From the NCBI RefSeq assembly GCF_003600835.1, contig NZ_NQYC01000001.1, positions 558,001 to 622,000 of the forward strand: a stretch of DNA of 64,000 nt, read 5' to 3'. Source of the stretch: Bacillus sp. PK3_68 (GTDB lineage: Bacteria > Bacillota > Bacilli > Bacillales > Domibacillaceae). Under the pieces are notes generated by a model, which had not been told where the DNA came from, ran no database searches, and worked only from the letters and a program-made list of their open reading frames with translations. Below are positions 9,240 through 17,967 of this stretch, one piece after another (the stretch's first letter is position 1; every line of letters begins with the position of its first letter). The position numbers were made by a program, and so were the translations under genes.

Positions 9240-10328
9240 TCACCCTTCTTTCCGTGAAGCCGTAATCTTAATATCTTGTCCGATCATTTCCACCTTATCA
9301 AACGTTAATGGAATGGACTCATCCATCGTTGGGAATCCTTCTCCCCCGAAAGGAGTCGGCGCGATTTTGCCGCCGATGAGCTTAGGTGCCATGTAAATGA
9401 TCAGTCGTTGAAAGGCTTTTTCCTGGTAAAAGGAAGCATTCACTTCACCGCCGCCTTCTACGAGCAGCGTCATGATCCCTTCCTCCCCTAATTTTTTTAA
9501 AAGAAGAGGGATCGGAATATCAGCCGTTTCCAGGCGAATCACATCAGCACCTGCGGTAATTAACGCTTCTTCTTTGTCAAGAGAGGCTTCGTTGCCACAG
9601 ATAATAAGCGTCTCGGCTTCTTTGTTTTCGATTACTTTTGCAGTTATAGGAGTACGTAAATGTGTGTCTAAAATGACTCGAATGGGGTGTTTTCCTCTGT
9701 GGGGCAAACGGGTTGTAAGGAGAGGGTTGTCCTGAAGAACAGTATTCACACCGACTAAAATCGCATCATGCTCATGTCTCAAACCATGAACATCTTCTCT
9801 TGCCGGCGCATCTGTTATCCAGCGGCTATGACCTGTGTAGGCGGCTGTTTTGCCATCGGCTGTAATGGCTGTTTTCATTGTGACGAATGGGGTGTTATGT
9901 TGAATAAAATGAAAAAACGGTTGTAACAGGTGATCTGCGCGGTCCTGGCAAATGCCAATCTCCACTTCGATACCGGCAGCTTTCAATTTCTGGACACCTT
10001 TTCCGCTCACCTGCGGATTCGGATCCATCGTCGCGATAAAGACCCGCTTGATTCCGGTTGAAACGACAAGGTCTGCGCACGGCGGCGTCTTTCCATGATG
10101 TGAGCAAGGCTCCAACGTAACATACAAATCAGCTCCCATCGCTTCTTCTCCGGCGGCACGAAGCGCATGAACTTCCGCGTGGGGAGTGCCTGCTTTCAAG
10201 TGGGCGCCCATTCCAATCACACGTCCGTCCTTCACGACTACGGCGCCAACCGGCGGGTTTGGAGACGTCTGTCCTCTGACACCCTCCGCAAGCGACAAGG
10301 CTAACTCCATATATTGTTCCTTTAACAT
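9240..10328 (-). CDS. ribD: Bifunctional riboflavin deaminase / reductase
   Basis: Performs the deamination and side-chain reduction of the pyrimidine intermediate. The N-terminal zinc deaminase has HAE at about 50-52 and the PCSHHGKTPPC cysteine motif at about 74-84. The C-terminal reductase domain carries VEGGGEVNASF. I start at ATG 10328 with GAGAGGAC upstream, giving 362 aa, the normal length. A longer frame (to 10463) runs through the leader terminator and is not real. First gene of the rib operon, under the FMN riboswitch. Confidence 0.97.
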   Translation of the reverse strand: MLKEQYMELALSLAEGVRGQTSPNPPVGAVVVKDGRVIGMGAHLKAGTPHAEVHALRAAGEEAMGADLYVTLEPCSHHGKTPPCADLVVSTGIKRVFIATMDPNPQVSGKGVQKLKAAGIEVEIGICQDRADHLLQPFFHFIQHNTPFVTMKTAITADGKTAAYTGHSRWITDAPAREDVHGLRHEHDAILVGVNTVLQDNPLLTTRLPHRGKHPIRVILDTHLRTPITAKVIENKEAETLIICGNEASLDKEEALITAGADVIRLETADIPIPLLLKKLGEEGIMTLLVEGGGEVNASFYQEKAFQRLIIYMAPKLIGGKIAPTPFGGEGFPTMDESIPLTFDKVEMIGQDIKITASRKEG

Positions 10329-10390
10329 TTCGCTAGTCCTCTCTCCATCCAATAAGTATTTTCGTCCAATGAATGGTTTACAGCCAATAA

Positions 10391-10430
10391 ACCAACAAAG
10401 CCCCGTATATATAAAATATACGGGGCGTAA
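10391..10430 (-). terminator. Expression-platform terminator of the FMN riboswitch
   Basis: Stem GCCCCGTATAT/ATATACGGGGC followed by TTTGTT lies between the aptamer and ribD. FMN binding is expected to favour this hairpin and stop transcription. Confidence 0.85.
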
Positions 10431-10473
10431 AAGGCATAGCCAAATAAACATCTTAAAAATCAATTTTTAAAAT

Positions 10474-10615
<142 letters not shown>

Positions 10616-10635
10616 CACTATTCAAGTTAATTCTT

Positions 10636-10665
10636 ATTATCACTCTAGGAATACGGTTGTGTCAA
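10636..10665 (-). promoter_or_regulatory. Sigma-A promoter of the riboflavin operon
   Basis: TTGACA (10660-10665), an 18-bp spacer and GATAAT (10636-10641) on the minus strand, about 20 bp before the riboswitch aptamer begins. Confidence 0.8.
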
Positions 10666-10776
10666 GGTTTTTAATCTTCCCATTATGATTAATTTGGGTC
10701 AAAAAAGAAGGTTTTTGATGAATTTGGTCCCCAATTGGTCCCCATGGTCCCCAATAAAACAAAGGAGCCATCTTCT

Positions 10777-11079
10777 TCATAATGGTTCTTTTACTACATA
10801 GAGTTTTCTTTTATTATTTTTAGCTTTCACAAGTTCAAAGCTTTGATGCAGTTGATCAATAGAAAAATAACGAGATGTTCCATCTGTCAACCCGAGAAAA
10901 ATTTTATTAATCGGCACTGGTGTTGCTACCATAACCGGCAACCTCGTTTTTTTACATCTAAATTCGTACCCTCGATTAAACACCAATTCTTCTAACTCCT
11001 CAAGCGTTCTCACGCCTTCTAGCGAGCGAATCACTCTACTCTCCCCCTTTTTATCGTACACAGGCATATTTCTACACAA
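10777..11079 (-). CDS. Hypothetical protein, about 100 aa
   Basis: A compact basic protein with charged helices early (SLEGVRTLEELEELV, about 19-33) and a beta-like middle (RLPVMVATPVPINKIFLGL). No family recognised. The frame opens with TTG at 11079; GGAAGG lies 12 nt upstream, and an ATG four codons later (11067) is an alternative start. It is bounded by the terminator at 11.1 kb and the rib promoter at 10.66 kb, so it is a single-gene unit. Confidence 0.55.
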   Translation of the reverse strand: MCRNMPVYDKKGESRVIRSLEGVRTLEELEELVFNRGYEFRCKKTRLPVMVATPVPINKIFLGLTDGTSRYFSIDQLHQSFELVKAKNNKRKLYVVKEPL

Positions 11080-11100
11080 AATTACAAAATCCTTCCAATG

Positions 11101-11133
11101 AAAAAACCCCTCTCAAACGAGAAGGGCTTTTTA
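11101..11133. terminator. Hairpin between the 100-aa gene and the Gln-rich gene
   Basis: AAAAAACCCCTCTC ... GAGAAGGGCTTTTT forms an 8-bp stem with one wobble pair and A- and T-runs on both sides. It most likely ends the Gln-rich gene on the minus strand. Confidence 0.65.
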
Positions 11134-11176
11134 TAATTAGATAACTTTAACTATTCTCTTTCTCACTCTTAGGAAA

Positions 11177-11803
11177 TCAGTGTTGAGTAATAGAATTTAT
11201 TTGTTGATTGTTTTGATTCTGTTGATTTTGTTGGTTTTGCTGAGACTGCTGAGAGCTCAGTTGTTTCAGTTGCTGCTGGGATTGGTCAATCTGCTGAGTC
11301 ATTTGATTAAGGACACTAAATGATTGGAGGCTTTGCCCCACACCTTGCAACATTTGAGCTGCTTGTTGAATGGTTCCTTGAAGTTGTTGAAAAGTTTGTT
11401 GTTGTTGATTCTGTGCTTGACTTCTAAATTGCTGCATTTGCTGTAACAACTGAGAAGCCTGCTGATTCTGAGTTGTAGATGATTGCCCCATGGAACTTAA
11501 TTGCTGTTGAGAATTTTGAAGTTGGCTCAATGCAGATTCCATAGAATCTAACTGGTTTCTTAGAGGTGCTAATTCTTCTCCAATCTCTTCCTCGAATTTT
11601 CTTTCTGCTACTCTTTCTACCACTTGTTCAGTTACTTCTTCTGTTGTTTTCTTAGCCATTATAAAATCCTCCTTTGTTAGATTCGGCACACTTTCCATCA
11701 CCAAGTCATCAGTCCCGTTCTCCACTTGTCTCCCTTTATCTGTGGAAACAAAATAAATAACAGCAAGGATAACCAGGCCGGATATCAATAGCGTAATGAT
11801 CAA
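11177..11803 (-). CDS. Membrane-anchored Gln-rich coiled-coil protein, two possible starts
   Basis: Residues 2-19 form one hydrophobic segment (IITLLISGLVILAVIYFV). A charged linker follows, then a coiled coil (about 80-105) and a long Gln/Asn/Ser-rich tail (QQLKQLSSQQSQQNQQN). The full 208-aa form starts at TTG 11803 behind AGGAGG. A second perfect site, AAAGGAGG, lies 8 nt before the in-frame ATG at 11659, which would give a 160-aa soluble form lacking the membrane segment. I do not recognise the family; a cell-surface or spore-associated role is possible but unproven. Confidence 0.6.
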   Translation of the reverse strand: MIITLLISGLVILAVIYFVSTDKGRQVENGTDDLVMESVPNLTKEDFIMAKKTTEEVTEQVVERVAERKFEEEIGEELAPLRNQLDSMESALSQLQNSQQQLSSMGQSSTTQNQQASQLLQQMQQFRSQAQNQQQQTFQQLQGTIQQAAQMLQGVGQSLQSFSVLNQMTQQIDQSQQQLKQLSSQQSQQNQQNQQNQNNQQINSITQH

Positions 11804-11956
11804 GTTTACTACCTCCTGGACTGGCGACTATGTGCGAACATTTGAAACACAATGATATTATGGTCTTTGAAAAAGGCCCTTATTAGTGCCAAAAATAACC
11901 GCTTAAGTAGTTAAACAGAAAATTATGTATGCTTAATTTTTGTATAGATTTCATAT

Positions 11957-11995
11957 AAAAAGCTCTTTTGAATTTTGGTTCAAAAGAGCTTTTTC
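11957..11995. terminator. Strong bidirectional terminator
   Basis: AAAAAGCTCTTTTGAA pairs with TTCAAAAGAGCTTTTT around a short loop. It serves the 76-aa gene on the minus strand. Confidence 0.85.
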
Positions 11996-12034
11996 ACAAG
12001 ATATTAAATGCTATTATATAGAAATTGATCAAGC

Positions 12035-12265
12035 TTATTGATTGTTTTGGTTAGATAACGTTTGCTGTGAATTCGAGTTATTGGTCATATCACCCATCAT
12101 AGGTTGTGCCATCTGCTGAATAGGCTGACTGTTTAACGCATTGGATACAACCTTTGTCATCTGCCGAAAAGTTCCGTTCTGTACTCCTCTTGATATTCCG
12201 TAAATAGCAGCCCCAGTAGCACCTACAGCTAATATAGAAGTCAAAACCCCGCGTTGATTGTTCAT
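12035..12265 (-). CDS. Small membrane protein with Asn/Gln-rich tail
   Basis: 76 aa. Residues 6-25 (GVLTSILAVGATGAAIYGIS) are hydrophobic and small-residue rich. The remainder is polar and ends NNSNSQQTLSNQNNQ. It resembles short DUF3918-type Bacillus proteins in layout only. AAGGAAGGG precedes the ATG. Composition links it to its Gln-rich neighbour at 11177. Confidence 0.6.
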   Translation of the reverse strand: MNNQRGVLTSILAVGATGAAIYGISRGVQNGTFRQMTKVVSNALNSQPIQQMAQPMMGDMTNNSNSQQTLSNQNNQ

Positions 12266-12581
12266 AAAAACCCTTCCTTTACTGGATATTGAAATGCGCA
12301 GGTTCTAAAAAGTTTGTTTTTTAGAACCCTATTTAGCTTTATATAATTAATGATTGATTATGCTGGTAACTATTTACCTTAATATAAACGAATTAGTAAA
12401 GAAAAACATACCAGTAAAGCAGCTGAAAATATGAATAAAAATGATAAGCTATACTAACTCCATGTTAGGATCTACTGTACAAATAAAACAAATCGGCCTC
12501 ATGTTAAGCTATACATAAAAATTAATAAACTGAACAAAATGATAAAGCAACAAAAATAACAATGAAAGAGAGGAAACAAAA
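12266..12581. other. Intergenic with one hairpin, divergent promoter region
   Basis: GGTTCTAAAA pairs with TTTTAGAACC at 12301-12328, close upstream of the minus-strand 76-aa gene, and may be a leader hairpin. The rest is AT-rich and holds the promoters of the two divergent genes; I see no open frame. Confidence 0.4.
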
Positions 12582-13037
12582 GTGCCTAAAAAGTGGTTAC
12601 ATATACTACCTGCCTTTTTATTATCAGCCGTAGTATTAATGGGTTGTAACAATGATAATGATCCAGTAGAAGATGACAATGATACACAACAAACACCTCA
12701 AAATGACAATAACAATGAGAATGAGATTAATGATATAGGCCCTGACAACGAAAATGACATGAATAGGGACGATGATATCCTGCCTGATGGTGAAGACGAT
12801 AGGAACAATGAAAATGATATACTCCCCAACGGTGAAGATGACACGAACAACGGAAATGACATACTCCCTAACGGTGGAGATGACACGAACAACGGAAATG
12901 ATATACTCCCCGATGGTGATAATAACCAAAACAATGAAAATAATCTGATGCCTGGGGATAACAATATGAATGAAAATGATGAAGATCTCCTTGAAAACAA
13001 TAGAGATACGGAAGATCCTAATAATAAGAAAAGATAA
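12582..13037 (+). CDS. Asn/Asp-rich repeat lipoprotein
   Basis: A 151-aa secreted protein starting at GTG behind GAGAGGAAAC. The signal peptide has a lipobox LMGC (Cys22), so the mature protein should be lipid-anchored outside the membrane. The rest is acidic low-complexity repeats of about 14 residues, such as GEDDTNNGNDILPNG, in four or five copies. Such tails are extended and may bind cations. No enzymatic domain is visible. The repeats explain the long open frames on the opposite strand, which are not genes. Confidence 0.7.
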   Translation: MPKKWLHILPAFLLSAVVLMGCNNDNDPVEDDNDTQQTPQNDNNNENEINDIGPDNENDMNRDDDILPDGEDDRNNENDILPNGEDDTNNGNDILPNGGDDTNNGNDILPDGDNNQNNENNLMPGDNNMNENDEDLLENNRDTEDPNNKKR

Positions 13038-13059
13038 ATAAATACCTTTACAACAGAAA

Positions 13060-13098
13060 GGGAGCTGCCTTAATGAGTATTCTTCTAAGGTAGCTCCC
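13060..13098 (+). terminator. Terminator of the lipoprotein gene
   Basis: GGGAGCTGCCTTA pairs with TAAGGTAGCTCCC (one mismatch). Weak U-run. Confidence 0.7.
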
Positions 13099-13129
13099 TA
13101 ATCTATTCACTTATTTACGTCTTTGTCCC

Positions 13130-13699
13130 TCAGTTTTGGTCGCTTACCTTTTTGTGAAAGGCTGCATAGATAGCTATGATAACCCCTCCTGCCATGCCTG
13201 ATAGCGTATCGGTCATCGTATCTTTATTATCATCACTTTCCAAAGCCCCCATAACAGACCCAATAAACTCTATCACTTCCCAAAAGGCACTGAAGGTTAC
13301 CGCGAATGTTAGGACAAATAGAAAAATCAGCCAGCGAGAAATTCTTCTTTCTGCCGACTCAGGAATGAGAAGCCTGTATAAAGCCATTGCAACAAAGGCT
13401 GTGAAAACACTTCCTCCAAAATGCAGAACCGTATCCCACCAAGAAAAACGATCATAAAAACGTAAAACGGCGCCTAGGAAAAATGCGAAAAAAAGCAAAG
13501 CATAATACCCTATAATCAACGGCAAGCTAAAAGGAATCCTTTTTAAAAATAAAAGAAGGACAGGCAGAAAACCAATCACAATTCTCCCCAGCATGTCTGT
13601 CCATTTAGGGGAAGATCCATTTAAATGTTGTAAGAAGAAAGCAGATGCTATCAAGACAGCAAACCCTATGCTTAATATCAATATGGCTTTCTTTTTCAT
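13130..13699 (-). CDS. YjdF-like (DUF2238) membrane protein
   Basis: 189 aa with about six membrane segments. The motif FSWWDTVLHFGGS, followed by AFWEVIEFIGS and DTMTDTLSGMAGG, is the pattern of the DUF2238/YjdF family, predicted inner-membrane proteins of unknown role. I take the ATG at 13699 (MKKKAILILS) rather than 13732. It is convergent with the lipoprotein gene. Confidence 0.75.
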   Translation of the reverse strand: MKKKAILILSIGFAVLIASAFFLQHLNGSSPKWTDMLGRIVIGFLPVLLLFLKRIPFSLPLIIGYYALLFFAFFLGAVLRFYDRFSWWDTVLHFGGSVFTAFVAMALYRLLIPESAERRISRWLIFLFVLTFAVTFSAFWEVIEFIGSVMGALESDDNKDTMTDTLSGMAGGVIIAIYAAFHKKVSDQN

Positions 13700-14105
13700 A
13701 TTTATCGCCTCATCTGTAAAAGTTCTTATCATTTACTTGTAAAAACAGGGACTAAAAGGAGTACACTTGTCTATGTATTAATGGATTTAAAAATTCGTTT
13801 CTCCTCTTTGTAACGTACTATTGAATGTATTCCAACTAATTTCTTCACCTACTCCTTTTATCAATTCATATATCCCTCTCCTTATTCTTCATATTTATAA
13901 ACATTGTTCCATACGTATTGTTAAATTGCCCGCTTACCCTGAAAAAATACGGAAGGTCCGATTCAATGTATTGTATCTGTAGCTTTATTTTTCCATAAAG
14001 ATGGATATAGCACTTTTTATATGCGTTGGATATTTTTTTAACACATAATCAAACAGCATTCTTCTCATTCTAAAACTGTTGCTCAAATGTAAGGAGGAAT
14101 CATGG
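13700..14105. other. Intergenic AT-rich region
   Basis: About 400 bp without a supported gene. It ends with the ribosome site AAGGAGG (14092-14098) that belongs to the broken DUF1657 gene below. Confidence 0.4.
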
Positions 14106-14183
14106 ATGACAGTAATTAATGATGTCAAAAAAACACTAACTAGATTAAAAAGTGAAGGTGCTCTCATTGCAATTATCACCTAG
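14106..14183 (+). pseudogene. Truncated DUF1657-type gene (25 codons)
   Basis: Behind AAGGAGG an ATG opens MTVINDVKKTLTRLKSEGA and then stops at TAG 14181. The first 19 residues match the N-terminus of DUF1657 proteins (usual form MTVxxxVKxxLxxLK, about 65-70 aa), a Bacillus family associated with spore SpoVA genes. The remainder of the family is missing and a methyltransferase frame overlaps the end. I read this as the remnant of a deleted gene. Confidence 0.5.
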
Positions 14184-14745
14184 AATTTATCATTCATTTG
14201 TTCGACCAAAATGGTTTACAAGGATTTATATCCAAAATAAGATTCAAGAGCATTTTGATTTTGCAAATAAAAAAGTGTTGGATTTTGGAGCAGGTACTGG
14301 AGCCAATTGCACTTTATGTTCACCCGATCACTACTTCGGAATTGATCCTGATTCACGTAGAATTGACTTCGCCAAGCGGCTATATTCTCCATACCGTTTT
14401 GAAACGTTTACGGGAAATGAACTTCCTACAGAGGATAACAGCTTTGATGTTGTTTTAATTATCGCCGTCCTGCATCATATTCCTCCCGAAATGATCCGAG
14501 GCTATGTACAAGAGTTCAGAAGGATTTTAAAGCCCGGAGGAAAAGTTATTGCGATTGAACCTTGCTTTTTTGAGAAATCACCAATCTGCAATTGGTTTAT
14601 GAAAGTAAATGACAAGGGAGATTATATCCAAAAAGAAGAGGCTTATTTAAATTACTTTATAGAGGAAGATTTTCGTTGTAGTGTACTAAAAAGATTTAAA
14701 AAATGTTTTTTTTACAATGAACTTTATTTTACAGCCTTTGTTTAA
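14167..14745 (+). CDS. Class I SAM-dependent methyltransferase
   Basis: SAM-binding motif I is VLDFGAGTGANC; a GIDPDSRRI acidic strand follows, and FDVVLIIAVLHHIP and LKPGGKVIAIEP are post-I and motif-III equivalents, as in the Methyltransf_11 group. The substrate is unknown. The frame is open from GTG 14152, but TTG 14167 has AAGGTG at 6-nt spacing and I prefer it. It overlaps the DUF1657 remnant by 17 nt in another frame, so it may be translated by coupling to it. Confidence 0.75.
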   Translation: MQLSPRIYHSFVRPKWFTRIYIQNKIQEHFDFANKKVLDFGAGTGANCTLCSPDHYFGIDPDSRRIDFAKRLYSPYRFETFTGNELPTEDNSFDVVLIIAVLHHIPPEMIRGYVQEFRRILKPGGKVIAIEPCFFEKSPICNWFMKVNDKGDYIQKEEAYLNYFIEEDFRCSVLKRFKKCFFYNELYFTAFV

Positions 14746-14860
14746 TTTTTAAGCAGTCTTGTAAATGACTTGGAGATGACGCTATTACCTGGCTCTCCAT
14801 TAATTACCGCTAATCATTCATTCTTGCCTCCTTTATAATATGAAAAGAGGGAGGGAGAAG

Positions 14861-15727
14861 ATGATCTTACTTTTATCAGTTATTTTAATTTTATTTACCA
14901 TCGCGATGCTTCTTTTCTATAAAGCGCATAGAAACACTCAAAAAGTCGCTTTAAATAAAATAAATTTGCCCGCCTTAAACTCTCATCAGTCACCGGACAC
15001 ATTTTTCAATGTTCTTCACATCTCAGATATGCACCTTGAGAAAATTTCCATTTCACCTGAACAGCTTTATCGTAATTTGGAAGGTGAAAAAATTGATTTA
15101 ATTGCTATTACAGGAGACTTTCTCGATAAGAAACGCAGCATTCCTAAGTTGGCCCCTTATTTAAAAATTTTCAATCGTCTAGATGCACCTTTTGGGATCT
15201 ATGTTGTCTTTGGAAACCATGATTATCATCTTAAACAAAAGGATTTTGAAATTTTAAGAAGCCTATTAAGGGAATACGGTTGTAAGACACTCCAAAATGA
15301 TAATGAGACAATTATTGTCAATGGACAGCCTGTAAACATAATTGGAGTTGATGATTTCCACACCCGAAGAAGTGATCTACAATTATCGTTTGCTCATCTA
15401 AAAGAAGGATACAATTTAGTTTTAACTCATGATCCCAACGTTGTACTGAATATGAAAAATTACCATTACGACTATCTCCTGTCAGGACATTTCCATGGAG
15501 GACAGATTCATTGGCCTAAACCTTATCACCTCGCGAAACTAGGGAGAGTCATGATGAAAATGAATATGATTAAAGGACTTCACTATCATAACGAAAAACC
15601 TTTTTATATTAGTGAAGGATTAGGACAGACATCCATTAATATAAGAATTGGAAGTCGTCCCGAGATGACGCTTCACCAGTTGCCTATAAATAAAATAGCA
15701 AAAGAAAAGACTCTAATAGTGGTTTAA
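14861..15727 (+). CDS. Membrane-anchored metallophosphoesterase (YkuE/YaeI-like)
   Basis: 288 aa from the ATG at 14861, behind GGGAGGGAGAAG. One N-terminal membrane segment (MILLLSVILILFTIAMLLF) is followed by a calcineurin-like domain with the full set of metal motifs: SDMH, GDFLD, GNHD, LTHDP and GHFHGGQ. Relatives act on UDP-diacylglucosamine-like or other phosphoesters at the membrane. The active site should lie outside or at the membrane face. A terminator overlaps its stop. Confidence 0.85.
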   Translation: MILLLSVILILFTIAMLLFYKAHRNTQKVALNKINLPALNSHQSPDTFFNVLHISDMHLEKISISPEQLYRNLEGEKIDLIAITGDFLDKKRSIPKLAPYLKIFNRLDAPFGIYVVFGNHDYHLKQKDFEILRSLLREYGCKTLQNDNETIIVNGQPVNIIGVDDFHTRRSDLQLSFAHLKEGYNLVLTHDPNVVLNMKNYHYDYLLSGHFHGGQIHWPKPYHLAKLGRVMMKMNMIKGLHYHNEKPFYISEGLGQTSINIRIGSRPEMTLHQLPINKIAKEKTLIVV

Positions 15728-15745
15728 CGTTAGAGTCTTTTCTTT
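15702..15745. terminator. Terminator overlapping the phosphoesterase stop
   Basis: AGACTCTAA pairs with TTAGAGTCT; TTTTCTTT follows and an A-rich run precedes it. Confidence 0.75.
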
Positions 15746-15852
15746 GGTTAGTGTCAAGCTTAAGCTTAATTCTATTTTCAAAAACCAGCTGAATTTAGAC
15801 ATAGAAGATCTATTTAAAGTAACGGAAAATCAAAGGTGCCTTCTCTCAAAAC

Positions 15853-15890
15853 AAAAATAGCCCCTACTCATTAGGAATAGGGGTTTTTCA
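15853..15890. terminator. Hairpin at the left flank of the prophage
   Basis: CCCCTA ... TAGGGG with A5 before and T5 after. It can terminate from either side and sits between chromosomal genes and the lysis cassette. Confidence 0.6.
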
Positions 15891-16070
15891 CTTTGAGTGT
15901 TCAATTAATAGGGGATTGGAGCCCCATAAGAGAGGTAGTATTTGAGCCTCAATCACAGGTGTTTCATTTTAATGAAAAGGAGAAATGGTTGCCTTATATT
16001 AATATATTAAACAGCTACTGGTTTAGTGCGTCTTTTTAGAATGAAATTTCTTTCTAAGATGAAAAAGATA

Positions 16071-16880
16071 TCACATCTCCTCTCTAATTTGCGGATTGAA
16101 ACCAAATTCTCGACTGATGTTCTGTTGAGCAGTCATAGCCGATTCCAACGTATCGAATACGCCTGTCCAAATTCTTTTTTCCTTAGCAAATGGCTTGTAC
16201 CCTAGCTTCTCGCCAATTAATTTAGCTTGCTTCCCCGCCTCTTCTTCAGTTTTAAATGAGCCTGTATAGATACGATACTTTCCCTTTGTGACAACAGCGG
16301 CCTTTGTCTCTTCCTTATTCAAAAACCATGACAGCTGTTTGTTTCCTATCAGTTGATTTAAGTCTACATTTCCTTTTATACCAGATAAACGACCAGTATC
16401 AGTATATTGGTGTAGATCACAAGGATAGTCTGGCTTTTTTTCGCCATATCGTGGAATCCAAACGAAGTCTGCTTTGATTTTGTCTGCTTGAAACAGCTTG
16501 TACGTATGATGACCAACATACAGTCCCACTTTTTTCGCTCCCAATCTCCGCAACTCATCAATGAAAGCCTGTGTACCGGCTCTCATATCGTTCATCGTTT
16601 TAACTTCCACATCAGCTACCCAGAATAAGGCTTCTTTATCGCCTCTCTCCCAGAAATCCCGTGCTTCCTTTTTAGCATCATTGATAGAAACAAACCGACA
16701 AAAAGCATAGTTGCCAAATGGCACTCCATATTTTTTAGCTCCGGCTACATAGTTTTTATATTGTCGGTCCCGCACTCGGGACCCGTCTTGCACTCGAAGG
16801 ATAGCAAGAGACAATTCTTTCGATGCTTTACTCCAGTCAATATCCCCTTGATGATGAGACAAGTCTGCAATTTTACTCAT
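16071..16880 (-). CDS. Phage endolysin: GH25 muramidase with SPOR-like C-terminus
   Basis: Cuts the peptidoglycan glycan strand at the end of the lytic cycle. Residues 1-190 are glycoside hydrolase 25: the fold's N-terminal catalytic Asp region [12 protein letters not shown], then WVADVE (about 92-97) and WIPRYG. Residues about 200-268 contain two SPOR-like half repeats ([18 protein letters not shown] and [16 protein letters not shown]), which bind denuded glycan. Its ATG overlaps the holin stop codon, so the lysis genes are coupled. Confidence 0.92.
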   Translation of the reverse strand: MSKIADLSHHQGDIDWSKASKELSLAILRVQDGSRVRDRQYKNYVAGAKKYGVPFGNYAFCRFVSINDAKKEARDFWERGDKEALFWVADVEVKTMNDMRAGTQAFIDELRRLGAKKVGLYVGHHTYKLFQADKIKADFVWIPRYGEKKPDYPCDLHQYTDTGRLSGIKGNVDLNQLIGNKQLSWFLNKEETKAAVVTKGKYRIYTGSFKTEEEAGKQAKLIGEKLGYKPFAKEKRIWTGVFDTLESAMTAQQNISREFGFNPQIREEM

Positions 16881-17332
16881 TATTCGCCCACCTCTTTTTT
16901 ATACTTAATGTCTGCTTTATTTGTCTCTTTATTGTCTTCTTTCAACTGAGCAAATGCATGGCTAATTTGTGCTGGAACCTGGACACCCATGTGACCAAGA
17001 TTTTCAATGAAAGAAATTCCCTCCATACCAATTAAAAAAAGAATCATGGCATTTCTCATAAAGTGGCCACCGCTGCCAGCCACAATATCCAGCTGGTTAG
17101 CTACAATTACTGCTAGCAGCATGGCTGCCTTCTTCATCAGTCCTTTAAATGCTTTTTTAGATTCTACATTCTTTTTAAAAAAATAAGCAACAGATAAACC
17201 GCTTATATAGTCCGTTGCCATTAGTACCATTAAAGCAATTACAAACTGATCAACGCCTCCAAATAAATAGGCAGCGCTCATAAAAGCACCGCCCGTCACT
17301 GTGTTCCATAATGTATCTGTGTTATGCTGCAT
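16880..17332 (-). CDS. Phage holin (phi29/toxin-secretion holin family)
   Basis: 150 aa from ATG 17332 (AGGAGG 6 nt upstream). Three hydrophobic segments (about 14-45, 65-80 and 90-112) and the charged tail ([17 protein letters not shown]) fit the class of phage holins with the ATDYISGL motif. It opens the membrane for the endolysin encoded next. Confidence 0.85.
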   Translation of the reverse strand: MQHNTDTLWNTVTGGAFMSAAYLFGGVDQFVIALMVLMATDYISGLSVAYFFKKNVESKKAFKGLMKKAAMLLAVIVANQLDIVAGSGGHFMRNAMILFLIGMEGISFIENLGHMGVQVPAQISHAFAQLKEDNKETNKADIKYKKEVGE

Positions 17333-17395
17333 CTTTTTCCTCCTATTCAGGGCAACTTCTTTCGTAAGTTTCCCCTCACATATCCCTTTTCTTTT

Positions 17396-17431
17396 CATAA
17401 AAAAGACACCTATTCTGTTAGGTGTTTTTTT
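17396..17431. terminator. Terminator upstream of holin
   Basis: A6-GACACCTA ... TAGGTGT-T7 is a symmetric strong terminator between the tail-fibre block and the lysis block. Lysis genes therefore need readthrough or their own promoter. Confidence 0.8.
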
Positions 17432-17459
17432 GCCGGGTTATATTCCTGATACTGAGTAT

Positions 17460-17750
17460 CTAATCTTTATGTTTTGCTAGATAGTCCGCTTCAGTGACTA
17501 GATAAATTTCTGGAATCAAATTAACATGAGAATCAATCGTATGATGAATGGAACCTATTCTGTATTGTTGATTGTGTTCTAAAGTACTTTTAGAAACTTC
17601 CTTCGCTGCTTTTCCAATCTCTTTGAATATTTGATTAGAAACAATAATAACATCACCTTTTTGTAAAGGATATGGATATTTTATTTTACCTAATCTAGGA
17701 AATTCACCCGTTTTCTTTTGATATCCTAAATGAAAATTATACTCATACAT
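17460..17750 (-). CDS. Hypothetical protein between tail and lysis genes
   Basis: 96 aa behind GAGAGGGT. The N-terminal part is rich in Tyr and Lys (MYEYNFHLGYQKKTG) and has a beta-like LQKGDVIIVSN segment, then a polar helix (KEIGKAAKEVSKS). No family recognised. Codon use is more AT-rich than the structural genes, and it sits between two terminators, as accessory genes often do. Confidence 0.55.
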   Translation of the reverse strand: MYEYNFHLGYQKKTGEFPRLGKIKYPYPLQKGDVIIVSNQIFKEIGKAAKEVSKSTLEHNQQYRIGSIHHTIDSHVNLIPEIYLVTEADYLAKHKD

Positions 17751-17808
17751 TTTACCCTCTCCTTTTGCCTTTACAGTAATTATCGGCTAAAGAGAGAGAC
17801 TTTTGACA

Positions 17809-17841
17809 ATAAAAAAATAACGCCTACTATCCAGTAGCGTT
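17809..17841 (-). terminator. Terminator overlapping the stop of the XkdX-position gene
   Basis: AACGCTACT/AGTAGGCGTT stem (one bulge) followed by A then T7 on the minus strand; it closes the late tail operon. Confidence 0.75.
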
Positions 17842-17967
17842 TGCGTCCAATACTTGATATACCATTTCTTGCAGATTCGATAATTTCGGTACCTGTTCTC
17901 TCTCATAGTTACCATTTTGTACATTTCTAGCCCAGATCGCCACTAAAGCACTATTTATGGAAAACAT
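17827..17967 (-). CDS. Small phage protein at the XkdX position (46 aa)
   Basis: ATG 17967 overlaps the stop of the previous gene (TGATG), with AGGAGG 9 nt upstream. The sequence contains SALVAIWARNVQNG and EQVPKLSNLQEMVYQVL. PBSX-like phages encode a short XkdX protein at this point, last in the tail-fibre operon. Similarity is positional; the residues do not match XkdX well. Confidence 0.6.
   Translation of the reverse strand: MFSINSALVAIWARNVQNGNYEREQVPKLSNLQEMVYQVLDANATG

Noticed and set aside
10329-10463. Longer N-terminus for ribD with a membrane-like segment
   Set aside because: It would translate the riboswitch terminator; the ATG at 10328 has the ribosome site and family start.
12636-13000. 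Two roughly 100-codon minus-strand frames
   Set aside because: Antisense to the Asn/Asp-rich repeats of the lipoprotein gene; the repeats create open frames in all phases.
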